Below, piece by piece: positions 19,001 through 26,917 of a DNA stretch of 45,431 nucleotides (position 1 is the stretch's first letter; each line of letters begins with the position of its first letter). The stretch is from Oscillospiraceae bacterium. Lineage in GTDB: Bacteria > Bacillota > Clostridia > Oscillospirales > Oscillospiraceae. The position numbers and the translations under genes were made by a program. Location: the NCBI GenBank assembly GCA_017469115.1, contig JAFUGY010000105.1, positions 1 to 45,431 of the forward strand. Reading direction: 5' to 3'. Under the pieces are notes generated by a model that was not told the origin of the DNA, did not search any database, and saw nothing but the letters and a program-made list of their open reading frames with translations.

Positions 19001-20125
19001 TGCATTGTTCTGCGCAAATACAGTAATATCTACGTAATTACCATTGACCAATCCACCAAGGTTAAGTACACCACCACTGGTTACATAAAAACCATCGCCT
19101 ACGATAGTACCATTTGTAAAGGTAACAGTTCCACCATATTTTCCATTGCGAATCGTAAATGCAGCAGGGCATTTTCTTGCATCAATTGTTGCAGCATGCA
19201 AATCAACGGTGATCCTATAGTCAGTTGAGTTGCAGATATCAAAGGATTTTCCGTAAAACTCAATAACATTATTATATGCTTGGCTGGCAACTGCTTCTGC
19301 AAGGCTGGAATAGCCTGCTACCTGATAAAAATTAGAAGTAATCTGAGTCGGATCTGTTATGGCTGACATTAATGTAACACTTTCATTCATGAACTGATCA
19401 ATTCCGTCATTCTCTGCCTGAAGTTCATTGAATTGGTCAACCAATGCATTGTACTGAGAGAGTATATTCTGATATTCTTCATTATCCTGATAAGAATCGT
19501 CTTCATAGCTGCTCTCAATCGCATCCATCTGAGCTGCCAGAGCATCAATCTGCCCAGAAAGAGTGTTCTGCTCCGTGCTGATTTCTTCTTTGCGTTCCTC
19601 TACTGCTTCCTCATCTATTTCACCGCTTCCGGTTCCATAAACAGCCTTATCGCCAAAGAGGTCAAGAGCTGTCTGAAGAGTTGCTTCATCAATAGTATCA
19701 ATATGATCGCGTACATACATCAGGAAGTCTTCATTTTCCTGAACAAGCTCATACTCTGAATCGACAATTCCGCTATAATCTCCGTCTGCTTTCTTCATAT
19801 ATTTTGCAGCTGCTTCTTGAGCATAATTGGAGATATCAGAGGCAGTATTTGAAGCTTTTGCCTGCTCGATCTGAGAAGCGTAATTTGGTAGTTCTTCAGC
19901 TCTAGCGCCAGTAAACGGAGTATCATCCTCCGGGCGCTGATCGCCGCCGATGACAAGGCTGCCGCCGGAATTGACGCTGACATTACCGCCACCGCCGAGC
20001 ACGATGCCGCCGCCATTGACGTTGGCTGTATCGTCACTGACGATTGCGGACGCACTGGTAGCCATCAGGCTGAAAAGCATGGTGACCAACAGCACGAAAC
20101 TTAAAAGCTTGACCATCTTTTTCAT
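16079..20125 (-). CDS. Large cell-surface protein, beta-helix repeats, NPATG anchor
   Basis: 1348 residues. A signal peptide (about 1-27, ending SASA) is followed by glycine-rich repeats and a predicted coiled-coil stretch (about 130-235, rich in Q/E/D/L). Many GG-turn repeats come next (VYVNGGTVRMTGG, IYVVGGELEISS, LTVNGGAITG), typical of right-handed parallel beta-helices of adhesins and pectate-lyase-like surface proteins. Ig-like C-terminal modules lead to NPATGD (about 1310-1315), a membrane helix and a KKNKGMH tail: a sortase-type signal or a plain membrane anchor. No sortase gene is in the window. The ATG at 20125 has AAGGAG nine bases upstream. The ends are GC-richer than the middle, suggesting a recombined passenger region. 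Ligand unknown. Confidence 0.85.
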   Translation of the reverse strand: MKKMVKLLSFVLLVTMLFSLMATSASAIVSDDTANVNGGGIVLGGGGNVSVNSGGSLVIGGDQRPEDDTPFTGARAEELPNYASQIEQAKASNTASDISNYAQEAAAKYMKKADGDYSGIVDSEYELVQENEDFLMYVRDHIDTIDEATLQTALDLFGDKAVYGTGSGEIDEEAVEERKEEISTEQNTLSGQIDALAAQMDAIESSYEDDSYQDNEEYQNILSQYNALVDQFNELQAENDGIDQFMNESVTLMSAITDPTQITSNFYQVAGYSSLAEAVASQAYNNVIEFYGKSFDICNSTDYRITVDLHAATIDARKCPAAFTIRNGKYGGTVTFTNGTIVGDGFYVTSGGVLNLGGLVNGNYVDITVFAQNNAVFVDEGGTVVIGQGTTLVGGIPGNDPLSLKYRPDATQYVRYSDDAVVYVNGGTVRMTGGIVSAGSNDGLGANPANYAIYVVGGELEISSSVAEVTSKNPNAPAILGEDSIIKVHAGSIYGPTGIAVSGESTVLTVNGGAITGFATESEVWPNTGAAIAVSGNAKEGGDSPLVYVNGGTLRSERAAGVMTNPRPTNEADRQSITRIAVDDVNVSIQQKGVSDYAKALFVVSVAVGGDVVNYGYSTLTALTSALATFPTEATVTVKLLSDMATSSPIVLDSQAEKVVFDGNGHIVQCSSTSGISVSKGDVIIKNVVLDSDHTGDGLALTGGNVYVGPNVTVGHFNNGIHVSGTAKVTVNGLNIESHNVVGIKVEGNSQTIVMMCKNDSRTPVDTTITKTSLKPTDPANTPFFRIDGGWFAYKENADGTKKVAANVDPEVAYIKYVEKDRYYEVLYNDTPNVEIDTSITKRYGTETLKDGTKIPYIVYDKSNPDPIVFKEVMPSLVRIDAVGIITDSNGKVVENGRSYNLLYQQAGKTGTIRIPDTKVLEDCPTGRYDLRFTFKNGYVMQDKLRLYVFPKYAGLFAVPNTKDISPSNAQVVTTDPYDYVEYFNGNIVEYLNDTFDLIKTKTAYPIGAINWNVAVVTSELPDKMTIGNAADNTNSILLENYIFDPNSATGYVGINDDENTESLGGAQDRTTWGVVPSGQYQGYYFYIISYADLNNLAAGQNWVFLNWNGMDGALKNLPLTIKNDYVSISPTKVDWSKIDNFVNFTVNPAPQAVYVDGELVPSGYWTYDTATKALSIKGTYFAPLESKDHTLEVVTGLGKASATVTTGMGLKANGIDYHVYGGNRVVAFQASDTINQDGGVWIGSSNPTRLDPSAYTWNGTNGFTLNSAFLNRLALGTYYISAYIYNGNNGYNYTTTTFRVISATQASNNPATGDNSNITLWLVILALSAVAIVVIIVPQFKKNKGMH

Positions 20126-20415
20126 AATTAAGGTCTCCTTTTCTTTCCCTCCGCGAATTGAACATATAATCATAAATTATATGCTTTTGACTGCGCCAAA
20201 TAGATACGGCAAAAGCAGCCGCAATACGGCACATGCATAATGTAACACAGAAGCAACGGAATTGCAAGTGGATTTTTCCTAATTTTGAAAAATATTTTTA
20301 CCAATTTGTAATCTCTTTGCTCGTGTCTTGTTTGCTGGATACTATATAACAAGATTTTCAAAATTTCAAGTAATTCTTTTGTAAACATTGTAAGAATTAG
20401 ACTTTTTCGCGCAGA
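20126..20415. other. AT-rich intergenic region with surface-gene promoter candidate
   Basis: About 290 bases without a recognisable gene. On the minus strand TATAAT (20176-20181) lies about 50 bases before the surface-protein start, but I see no good -35 box. I recognise no RNA gene in the rest. Confidence 0.4.
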
Positions 20416-20449
20416 AAATAAAAAAGCACCCGGTACATTGGGGTGCTTT
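20416..20449 (-). terminator. Intrinsic terminator of the LCP gene
   Basis: Minus strand: AAAGCACCC (20449-20441), an 8-9 base loop, GGGTGCTTT (20431-20423), then TTTATTTT. It lies about 65 bases downstream of the LCP stop. Confidence 0.85.
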
Positions 20450-20512
20450 CCTAACATTTTTACATACTTTCGTTGCCTTATTTTGTGATTTGAGAAGTTT
20501 TACAACGAAAAA

Positions 20513-21472
20513 TCATTTCAAAAATTCTGCAATTCGTTCCTGTTCCCTTTTAAAACTGAAGTTTGACATGGTGTAAGAGGCAGATCCATCCTTTTCCGGA
20601 ACCTGAAGCTGCTTCAGATTAGAGAGAAGAAATTGCGGTGCATGCAGGAACAATCGGAAAAGCGTGCCTTTCGGCAGGTTCGTGTGAACAAGCGGAAGGA
20701 TTTTATTAACGGCATGATTCAACCGGAAAAGAGGCAGATTTCTAACCTGTTTGATCATGGCCTGCATGACGGTTCTCTGCCGCTGCTGGCGGCCGAAATT
20801 ATCATCCACCGCACGGAGGCGGGCATATTCCAGCGTGTCATGTCCGTTCAGATGGTTCTTCCCCGGCGTGACATAAGCTTGCGTCCAGACGCCGGCATAG
20901 ATGTAGCCTTCGTTGTTCAGAGCAGTAACCTCTTCGTCTGTGAGGTCTATATCCACTCCCCCGATGGCATCCACGATCTGTGCAAAAGTGTCAAAATTGA
21001 CCTGTACATAGCCATCCACTTTCACATTGAAATTCCGTTCAATTGCGGAAACCATACCAGGAGCGCCTTCGTAAGAATAAACGTGAGTCAGCAGCTCATC
21101 ACTCCAGATTGATGGGACATAAATACTGATCCCTCTCTCGAACGAAATCACTTTCATGCTTCCGGTAAGGAGATTCAGTGAAACAAGCGTTGTGCTGTCG
21201 CATCTTCCGCGGTCTCCCGTTCCGGGTAACGGCAAATCAGTTCCGAGGCACAGGATGTTGATTGTATTTCTGCTGTGTTTCGGAGGTTCTTCCACCGTTT
21301 GAGGCGCGGCTGACACCTCTTCCGCTTCCGGTGGTTTGTCAAAGCTGAGCCTAGCTATCTTACAGATTACAAATAGGGAAAGCAAAAGAAAAAGAAGCAC
21401 AAGGCCGGCCATCACTTTCAGGGTTCTTCTTTTCTTTTTGCTCATATGATTCCATCTATCTTTTCTATTCAT
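20513..21472 (-). CDS. LytR-CpsA-Psr (LCP) family cell-wall ligase
   Basis: 319 residues. A short basic cytoplasmic tail and one membrane helix (about 20-40) are followed by the LCP domain: NILCLGTD, GRCDSTTLVSLN, NFDTFAQIVDAIGGVDIDL, and the arginine-rich LEYARLRAVDDNFGRQQRQR. LCP enzymes transfer lipid-linked teichoic-acid or capsule chains to peptidoglycan outside the membrane; the conserved Asp and Arg residues bind the pyrophosphate. The ATG at 21472 has AAGGAG eight bases upstream; a longer frame to 21556 has no RBS. It is transcribed divergently from xpaC-telA from a strong promoter. The polymer attached cannot be inferred. Confidence 0.92.
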   Translation of the reverse strand: MNRKDRWNHMSKKKRRTLKVMAGLVLLFLLLSLFVICKIARLSFDKPPEAEEVSAAPQTVEEPPKHSRNTINILCLGTDLPLPGTGDRGRCDSTTLVSLNLLTGSMKVISFERGISIYVPSIWSDELLTHVYSYEGAPGMVSAIERNFNVKVDGYVQVNFDTFAQIVDAIGGVDIDLTDEEVTALNNEGYIYAGVWTQAYVTPGKNHLNGHDTLEYARLRAVDDNFGRQQRQRTVMQAMIKQVRNLPLFRLNHAVNKILPLVHTNLPKGTLFRLFLHAPQFLLSNLKQLQVPEKDGSASYTMSNFSFKREQERIAEFLK

Positions 21473-21501
21473 CAGCAATTCTCCTTGAAATCTTCCCGGG
21501 C

Positions 21502-21530
21502 ATTTTAGCACATTGCGTTCCCTTCTGCAA
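21502..21530 (-). promoter_or_regulatory. Promoter of the LCP gene
   Basis: Minus strand: TTGCAG (21525-21530), 17-base spacer ending TGC, TAAAAT (21502-21507), an extended -10 promoter about 30 bases before the start. Confidence 0.8.
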
Positions 21531-21601
21531 TGAAAAACAAACAACCTTTGTAACAATAAAAAAGATTTTCATTTTCTTCATCGGATTCCGGCCTCTTTCT
21601 C

Positions 21602-21630
21602 TTGACTACTTTATTAAAGTAGAATAAAAT
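21602..21630 (+). promoter_or_regulatory. xpaC-telA promoter with 17-bp palindrome in the spacer
   Basis: TTGACT (21602-21607), exactly 17 bases, TAAAAT (21625-21630). Bases 21606-21622 form a perfect palindrome, CTACTTTA-T-TAAAGTAG, filling the spacer. A dimeric repressor bound there would block RNA polymerase, so this is a strong operator candidate. The regulator is unknown. Confidence 0.8.
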
Positions 21631-21661
21631 ATGGCAAAAGAAAAACTCGGAGGTTCAGGAT

Positions 21662-22480
21662 ATGGGCAGCAAAAAGAAAAAAAGCACTCTGACAAAACCG
21701 GCAATTGCTTTTATTGTCTGCTTTGCAGTGCTCTGCGGGTTCGTTTTCTCTCCCTTTTCTCTGAGTGGGCTTCTTCTGGATCTCGGAATCAGCTTTGGTG
21801 TCGCCTATCTGGTAAAATGGCTTGAGTCAAAGCGAGATCAGAACAGCATTACAGGGAAAAAAGAACAGAACAAAGAAAAAGAGAACGTAGCAAACACCAA
21901 GAAAACAAGTGAACGCGTCGCCGATACGACAACATCCGGCAGAAAGACATCCGGAGAACGCCTCAGACGCAAAAGCTACGGAGAAAAGATTGACCCGATT
22001 TTAGAAGAGGGAGATCGCGCCATTCGCGAAATGCAAAGGCTGAAAACAACCATCAAGGATCCCGCCGTTCAGGAAAAAATCGACCAGATTATTGATATCA
22101 CAGAGAAAATTTCTCAGGATGCGATCGAAGATCCCTCTGATATTCCCCAAATCAAGAAGTTTTTCCGCTACTATCTCCCGACAACGATCAAGCTACTCAA
22201 TGCGTATGACAGAATGTCTTCCCAGGGGATTGAAGGGGAAAACATTGACAAGAGCATGGCCAATATCAATGAGATGCTCGACGTTGCAATTGCCGCCTAT
22301 AAAAAACGCCTGGATTCCCTGTTTGAGAATCAGGCGTTGGATATAGAAACAGATATCGACGTGATGAACCAGATGCTGGAACGCGAAGGTCTATCCGAGC
22401 GAAAAGATTTTACCGGTATTTCCGCTGCACAAGGTGCAGCACAACAGAGCAGTGCCGCAACGGCACAGCAGAAAGGATAA
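21662..22480 (+). CDS. XpaC-like protein (5-bromo-4-chloroindolyl phosphate hydrolysis family)
   Basis: 272 residues. A basic N-terminus, two close hydrophobic helices (about 12-52) and a charged Lys/Glu/Thr linker precede a helical domain starting near KIDPILEEGDRAIREM. KFFRYYLPTTIKLLNAYDRM is the hallmark of the XpaC family. The family is named from a phenotype in Bacillus; its chemistry is unproven and it probably serves envelope or phage-stress functions together with TelA. GGAGG eight bases before the ATG supports the start. telA follows six bases downstream, the usual pairing in Bacillota. Expression probably depends on the palindrome in its promoter. Confidence 0.85.
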   Translation: MGSKKKKSTLTKPAIAFIVCFAVLCGFVFSPFSLSGLLLDLGISFGVAYLVKWLESKRDQNSITGKKEQNKEKENVANTKKTSERVADTTTSGRKTSGERLRRKSYGEKIDPILEEGDRAIREMQRLKTTIKDPAVQEKIDQIIDITEKISQDAIEDPSDIPQIKKFFRYYLPTTIKLLNAYDRMSSQGIEGENIDKSMANINEMLDVAIAAYKKRLDSLFENQALDIETDIDVMNQMLEREGLSERKDFTGISAAQGAAQQSSAATAQQKG

Positions 22481-22486
22481 AGAATT

Positions 22487-23650
22487 ATGGCAGAAAACAC
22501 ATCTATCCCGACCCTCACCCTTGATCCAAACGGCACCCAGGCTGCAGCACAGGCTGCTGCGCTTGAAGAAGAACTCAAACAGGCCGAAGAAGTGAAAGAG
22601 CAGCCCGCTGCCGAAAAAATTGAGCTTGAGAAGCTCTCTCCCGAAGAGCAGGCAGCTGTAAAAGAGTTTTCTTCTCAGATCGACGTCATGAACACCGAGC
22701 AGGTTATGAATTACGGTGCTGCTGCCCAGAAAAACATTTCCGAGTTCTCCGATGCTGCTCTCAGCACCGTCAAGACAAAGGATCTCGGAGAAGTCGGCAG
22801 TATGCTCTCCGACCTCGTGGTAGAACTGAAGGGCATGAAATTTGAGGAGAAAGAAAAAGGCCTGAAGGCACTCTTCAAGAGAGGCCAGAGCAATATGGAA
22901 TCCCTGAAAGCACAATACAATGTAGCCGAAGCAAACGTGGATAAGATCGTGGAAGCACTGGAAAACCATGAAATCGTCCTGATGAAGGACATTTCTCTCA
23001 TGGATAAGATGTACGACAAGAATCAGGAGTACATGAAAGAGCTTACCATGTATATCCTTGCAGGCAAGCTGAAAATAGAAGAGCTTCGCAATGTGGAACT
23101 TCCTGCCCTGCAGAAAAAAGCACAGGAAAGCAATCTCCCGGAAGATGCTCAGGCTGCCAATGATTTTGCCAATATGATCGGCAGATTTGAAAAGAAAATC
23201 CATGATTTGGAGCTCACGCGAATGATCTCCGTTCAGATGGGGCCGCAGATCCGGTTGATTCAGAACAATGATTCTCTGATGACGGAAAAAATCCGTACTT
23301 CCATCAACAACACCATTCCTCTCTGGAAGAACCAGATGGTATTGGCACTCACGATGTACCATTCCGATGAGGCCATGAAAGCCCAGCATGAGGTGAGCGA
23401 AGTAACCAATGACCTTCTTCTCAAGAATGCCGAAACGCTCCATCAGGGCAGTGTCAACGTCGCAAAGGAAGCAGAGCGCGGCGTTGTGGATATTGAGACG
23501 CTTCAGAAGACCAACCTTGAGCTGATTTCCACCTTGGAAGAAGTCCGCCAGATTCAGGATGACGGCCGTACGCGCCGTGCAGCCGCCGAGCAGGAGCTTG
23601 CAAAAATCGAAGGCGAGCTGAAACAGAAACTTTTGGAGATGAAGGGCTAA
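22487..23650 (+). CDS. telA: TelA family toxic-anion resistance protein
   Basis: 387 residues, soluble, almost wholly helical. After an Ala/Glu-rich N-terminal tail the TelA domain includes QVMNYGAAAQKNISEFSD, a long coiled-coil centre, NDSLMTEKIRTSINNTIPLWKNQMV and a C-terminal VDIETLQKTNLELISTLEEV helix. TelA proteins were linked to tellurite and bacteriocin tolerance; the biochemical role is unknown. An AAAGGA RBS overlaps the end of xpaC, so translation is coupled. A ybaK-like gene follows three bases after the stop. Confidence 0.93.
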   Translation: MAENTSIPTLTLDPNGTQAAAQAAALEEELKQAEEVKEQPAAEKIELEKLSPEEQAAVKEFSSQIDVMNTEQVMNYGAAAQKNISEFSDAALSTVKTKDLGEVGSMLSDLVVELKGMKFEEKEKGLKALFKRGQSNMESLKAQYNVAEANVDKIVEALENHEIVLMKDISLMDKMYDKNQEYMKELTMYILAGKLKIEELRNVELPALQKKAQESNLPEDAQAANDFANMIGRFEKKIHDLELTRMISVQMGPQIRLIQNNDSLMTEKIRTSINNTIPLWKNQMVLALTMYHSDEAMKAQHEVSEVTNDLLLKNAETLHQGSVNVAKEAERGVVDIETLQKTNLELISTLEEVRQIQDDGRTRRAAAEQELAKIEGELKQKLLEMKG

Positions 23651-23652
23651 GT

Positions 23653-24138
23653 ATGTCAATCGAAAAAGGCAGGGCATATTTCAGACAATTCGGATTGGAA
23701 GACCGCGTCCGTGAATTTGATGTTTCTTCCGCGACGGTGGAGCTCGCCGCTCAGGCGCTCGGTGTGGAGGGCGCACGCATTGCAAAAACGCTATCCTTTA
23801 AACTCCCGGAAGAAAAGCCGATTCTGATTCTGGCTGCCGGAGATGCCAGAATTGATAACCATAAATATAAAGAAAAGTTTCATGCAAAAGCAAAAATGCT
23901 GACTCCGGATGAAGTGCTACACTTTATCGGTCATCCGATCGGAGGGGTTTGTCCGTTCGGCATCAACGATGGTGTGGATGTTTATCTTGACGAAAGCCTG
24001 AAGCGCTTTGAAACGGTGTTCCCTGCTGTAGGGAGTGCTTCAAGCGCCATCGAACTGAATCTCGATGAACTGTATCGGTATTCCAATGCATTGGAATGGA
24101 TTGACGTCTGCAAACTGCCGGAAGAAACGCTTTCATGA
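23653..24138 (+). CDS. YbaK/EbsC-type aminoacyl-tRNA deacylase
   Basis: 161 residues, the length of free-standing YbaK/ProX editing proteins. VSSATVELAAQALGVEGARIAKTLSFK contains the catalytic lysine region, and HPIGGVCPFGI is the GG[VT]xPFG family motif. The fold hydrolyses mischarged Cys-, Ala- or Pro-tRNA, or related substrates; specificity is not readable. It is the third gene of the xpaC-telA unit and ends at a terminator, so it may be coregulated with stress genes. Confidence 0.88.
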   Translation: MSIEKGRAYFRQFGLEDRVREFDVSSATVELAAQALGVEGARIAKTLSFKLPEEKPILILAAGDARIDNHKYKEKFHAKAKMLTPDEVLHFIGHPIGGVCPFGINDGVDVYLDESLKRFETVFPAVGSASSAIELNLDELYRYSNALEWIDVCKLPEETLS

Positions 24139-24166
24139 AAAAAGCTTCCCGTTTGGGAAGCTTTTT
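24138..24166. terminator. Bidirectional intrinsic terminator
   Basis: AAAAAGCTTCCC (24139-24150), loop GTTT, GGGAAGCTTTTT (24155-24166): a perfect 12-bp stem with A and T runs on both sides. It serves the rightward telA-ybaK unit and the leftward isomerase gene, which converge here. Confidence 0.95.
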
Positions 24167-24168
24167 CG

Positions 24169-25587
24169 TTATCTTGTGACGATCTCAACCGGAACGTTGA
24201 GAATTTTTGCCACTTTCAGTATGGTGTCGATATGACGGCCGGTTGCCTCTGCGAAGTGGTGGGTCGGACCTGCAAGGCTCCAGCGATTGACAAATTCTCT
24301 TGCACCGCAGGTGAATTTGACGCGGTTATTGGTGTCCCCGATGGAGAGGACTTTTCCGTCAATATTCTCAGCCTCGGCTACGATAAACTTGAAGTTGCCG
24401 TCACCGTCCTGCGTAATGGCAAGATAAGTCACAGGGCCGAGACGCGGATAAAACTGTGTAAGATATCCGCCGCCCGTCTTCCCGTGGAAGACTTTTACAA
24501 TCTTCATGGAAGGTTTCTTTCCGGAAATTCTGGCATCGCCCGAGCCACTGTGCCCTATAATTGCCGTATCATCGTTGAAATCAATGGAATACATTTCAGC
24601 GAGTTGGCCTTCTCCGGCGATGGTGCTGAGAATGCTCATCCCCATAGCCACTTTCATGTCACCTTCGACTGCGCAGGCAGTCCCCTGCTTGATGAGCATG
24701 GAAAAGGCAGGAATCAGCATGCTGTCAAGCAAGCCGGCTTTTCCCTGGGCAAAGCCGTCGTAGTGGGAAGCAATCAGGCCAAGCTTTTCATCTTTGACCC
24801 ACTGTTCAAAAGCAACTACATATTTGGCCATCTCCCAGACTTCTTCGATACTTCCGCCGCCTTCGATGTCAAATGTATCAAGAATATCCTCTGCTTTGGC
24901 GCGAATCAGTGCCTCATCGGTAATATTGTCGGCAATTGCCCACATCTTCTCCCAGTCAAACTGTTTGGTATAAAGGAACATCCGGCGGTAAAGATTCGTC
25001 TCATCAATATAGAGATCCATCATGCCGGGATACGGCCTTCCGATCTGGGCAATATTGGTATCACGGAAACGACGGCGCACCTGGGCTGCTTTGCACCAGT
25101 CTTCAATCTCACGCTGTACGGCAGGATCTCCGCCTTCCACAACACCGGTGATGACATCAAAGCGCTTTCCGAAGCGCTGCAGATCTGCTGCGCTCTCCCC
25201 TACGGCACCGCAGGCGTAGCCTTCACCAAGCCAGGAGGCAATATCGGTATGATCGTAATCAAGGGCTTTGAGTTTCTGCACGTTCACAAGAATAACCGGA
25301 ACATCCAGATCCCGGATTGCCGGCAGCATATTGTAGGAAGTGGCATACGTCAGAAGCTGCATGAAAACGAGATCCACATCGGCTGCACGGAATTTGTCTC
25401 CGGCTGCCTGTGACTGCTCTTTTGTGGTGATCAGCCCACCGTCAATCAGCTCTACCGTGTCCGGAATGGTCTTTTTAAAGGCTTCGTATTGTGCCTCAAA
25501 CTCAGGCACGAGAGAGGGAAACTGGGGCAGATACGCTCCCAGCGCAATGGAAAAGACGCCTACTCTTGCTTTGGTGTTGACTAACAT
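24169..25587 (-). CDS. L-arabinose/L-fucose isomerase superfamily protein
   Basis: 472 residues. VGVFSIALGAYLPQFPSL and LVFMQLLTYATSYNMLPAIRDL match the N-terminal Rossmann-like part of sugar isomerases. Later EGDMKVAMGMSILSTIAGEG, GHSGSGDARIS and SLAGPTHHFAEATGRHI cover the metal and substrate region, where His and Glu residues bind Mn2+. Family enzymes interconvert aldoses and ketoses; the sugar is unknown, and the ending differs from classical AraA. There is no kinase, transporter or regulator beside it, which is unusual for such an enzyme. GAGGAGG lies six bases before the ATG. It could be a polyol or rare-sugar isomerase. Confidence 0.85.
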   Translation of the reverse strand: MLVNTKARVGVFSIALGAYLPQFPSLVPEFEAQYEAFKKTIPDTVELIDGGLITTKEQSQAAGDKFRAADVDLVFMQLLTYATSYNMLPAIRDLDVPVILVNVQKLKALDYDHTDIASWLGEGYACGAVGESAADLQRFGKRFDVITGVVEGGDPAVQREIEDWCKAAQVRRRFRDTNIAQIGRPYPGMMDLYIDETNLYRRMFLYTKQFDWEKMWAIADNITDEALIRAKAEDILDTFDIEGGGSIEEVWEMAKYVVAFEQWVKDEKLGLIASHYDGFAQGKAGLLDSMLIPAFSMLIKQGTACAVEGDMKVAMGMSILSTIAGEGQLAEMYSIDFNDDTAIIGHSGSGDARISGKKPSMKIVKVFHGKTGGGYLTQFYPRLGPVTYLAITQDGDGNFKFIVAEAENIDGKVLSIGDTNNRVKFTCGAREFVNRWSLAGPTHHFAEATGRHIDTILKVAKILNVPVEIVTR

Positions 25588-25662
25588 AGAATCCTCCTCT
25601 GAAAAATATATATTTCCTGCGGGCTTCTTTTTTGCCCGAAACTTTCGGAGTGAATGCCTGTT

Positions 25663-26889
25663 TTATGCTTTTGTGACACGGAAAAAGTTCTTCTTTCCCC
25701 GCTTCACGAGAATGCCCTCTTTGAGCTCTTCTTCTGTGTAAACTTTTTTAAAGTCTGTAATCTTCTCATCATTCACCGTGACGCCGCCCTGCTGAATGTT
25801 TCTGCGTGCATCCCCGTTGGAAGAGCACAAACCTGTTTTCACCAGAATGGTAACAATATCGGTAGCATCATCGGCAGCAAGCTCGAAGGACGGAATGTTG
25901 GAAAGATCACCGGCTCCGCCGAAAAGTGCCTTTGCTCCGGCTTCCGCCTTTTTCGCTTCTTCCTCTCCATGCACAAGAGAGGTAAGCTCAAAGGCAAGGA
26001 TCTCCTTGGCACGGTTGAGTTCACTGCCTTCCCATTTGTCCATTTCGTCAATCTGTTCCAGCGGGAGGAAGGTCAGCATGCGGATACACTTGAGCACATC
26101 GGCGTCACCCACGTTGCGCCAATACTGGTAGAAATCATACGGAGAAGTCTTATTCGGGTCAAGCCACACGGCGCCGGACTGGGTCTTCCCCATTTTTTTG
26201 CCTTCGGAGTTCAGAAGCAGCGTAATGGTCATTGCCTGTGCTTTGGCATCCTGCTCTTCCAGACCGAGTTTTTTGCGAATCAGCTCACGGCCGGCAAGCA
26301 TGTTGGACCACTGGTCATCGCCGCCGAACTGAAGGTTGCATCCATATTTCTGATACAACACATAGAAATCATATGCCTGCATAATCATGTAGTTGAATTC
26401 AAAGAAGCTCAAGCCCTTTTCCATACGCTGCTTGTAGCACTCGGCCCGCAGCATATTGTTGACGGAGAAATAAGCCCCGACTTCCCGTAAAAGCTCCACA
26501 TAGTTCAGATCCAGCAGCCAGTCGGCATTGTTGACCATCATGGCTTTCCCCTCGGAAAAGTCAATGAAGCGGCTCATCTGGACCTTGAAGCAGTCGATAT
26601 TGTGCTGGATGATCTCTTTCGTCATCATCGGGCGCATATCCGTTCTGCCGGAAGGATCCCCAACCATACCGGTTCCGCCGCCGAGCAGAGCGATCGGCTT
26701 GTTGCCAGCCTGCTGCAGGCGCTTCATCAAACAAAGCGCCATAAAATGACCGACATGAAGGCTGTCCGCCGTGGGGTCAAAGCCGATATAAAAAGTAGCC
26801 TGTCCGTTGTTGATCAGATCTCTTACCTTTGCCTCATCCGTAATCTGCGCGATCAGGCCTCTTGCACGAAGTTCTTCAAAAATACCCAT
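25663..26889 (-). CDS. tyrS: Tyrosyl-tRNA synthetase
   Basis: 408 residues, a class I synthetase of bacterial type. [18 protein letters not shown] holds the HIGH-like motif, [10 protein letters not shown] and [11 protein letters not shown] bind tyrosine and ATP, and [14 protein letters not shown] is the KMSKS-like loop. The C-terminal S4 RNA-binding domain ([25 protein letters not shown]) is complete. It lies 28 bases after recN, at the place where spore-formers usually carry spoIVB. I see no T-box leader, so it is probably read from the recN transcript. Confidence 0.97.
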   Translation of the reverse strand: MGIFEELRARGLIAQITDEAKVRDLINNGQATFYIGFDPTADSLHVGHFMALCLMKRLQQAGNKPIALLGGGTGMVGDPSGRTDMRPMMTKEIIQHNIDCFKVQMSRFIDFSEGKAMMVNNADWLLDLNYVELLREVGAYFSVNNMLRAECYKQRMEKGLSFFEFNYMIMQAYDFYVLYQKYGCNLQFGGDDQWSNMLAGRELIRKKLGLEEQDAKAQAMTITLLLNSEGKKMGKTQSGAVWLDPNKTSPYDFYQYWRNVGDADVLKCIRMLTFLPLEQIDEMDKWEGSELNRAKEILAFELTSLVHGEEEAKKAEAGAKALFGGAGDLSNIPSFELAADDATDIVTILVKTGLCSSNGDARRNIQQGGVTVNDEKITDFKKVYTEEELKEGILVKRGKKNFFRVTKA

Positions 26890-26917
26890 TCTTCCTACCT
26901 CGATTGTCTCTCAAAAA

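Noticed and set aside
22391-23677. Minus-strand 428-codon frame
   Set aside because: Opposite telA, which has clear motifs and RBS.
25588-25662. Terminator after tyrS
   Set aside because: CGGGC/GCCCG is only 5 bp with a long loop, and the T run is distant.
26890-26917. T-box riboswitch before tyrS
   Set aside because: The gap to recN is 28 bases, far too short for a T-box leader; the alaS gap of 46 bases is also too short.
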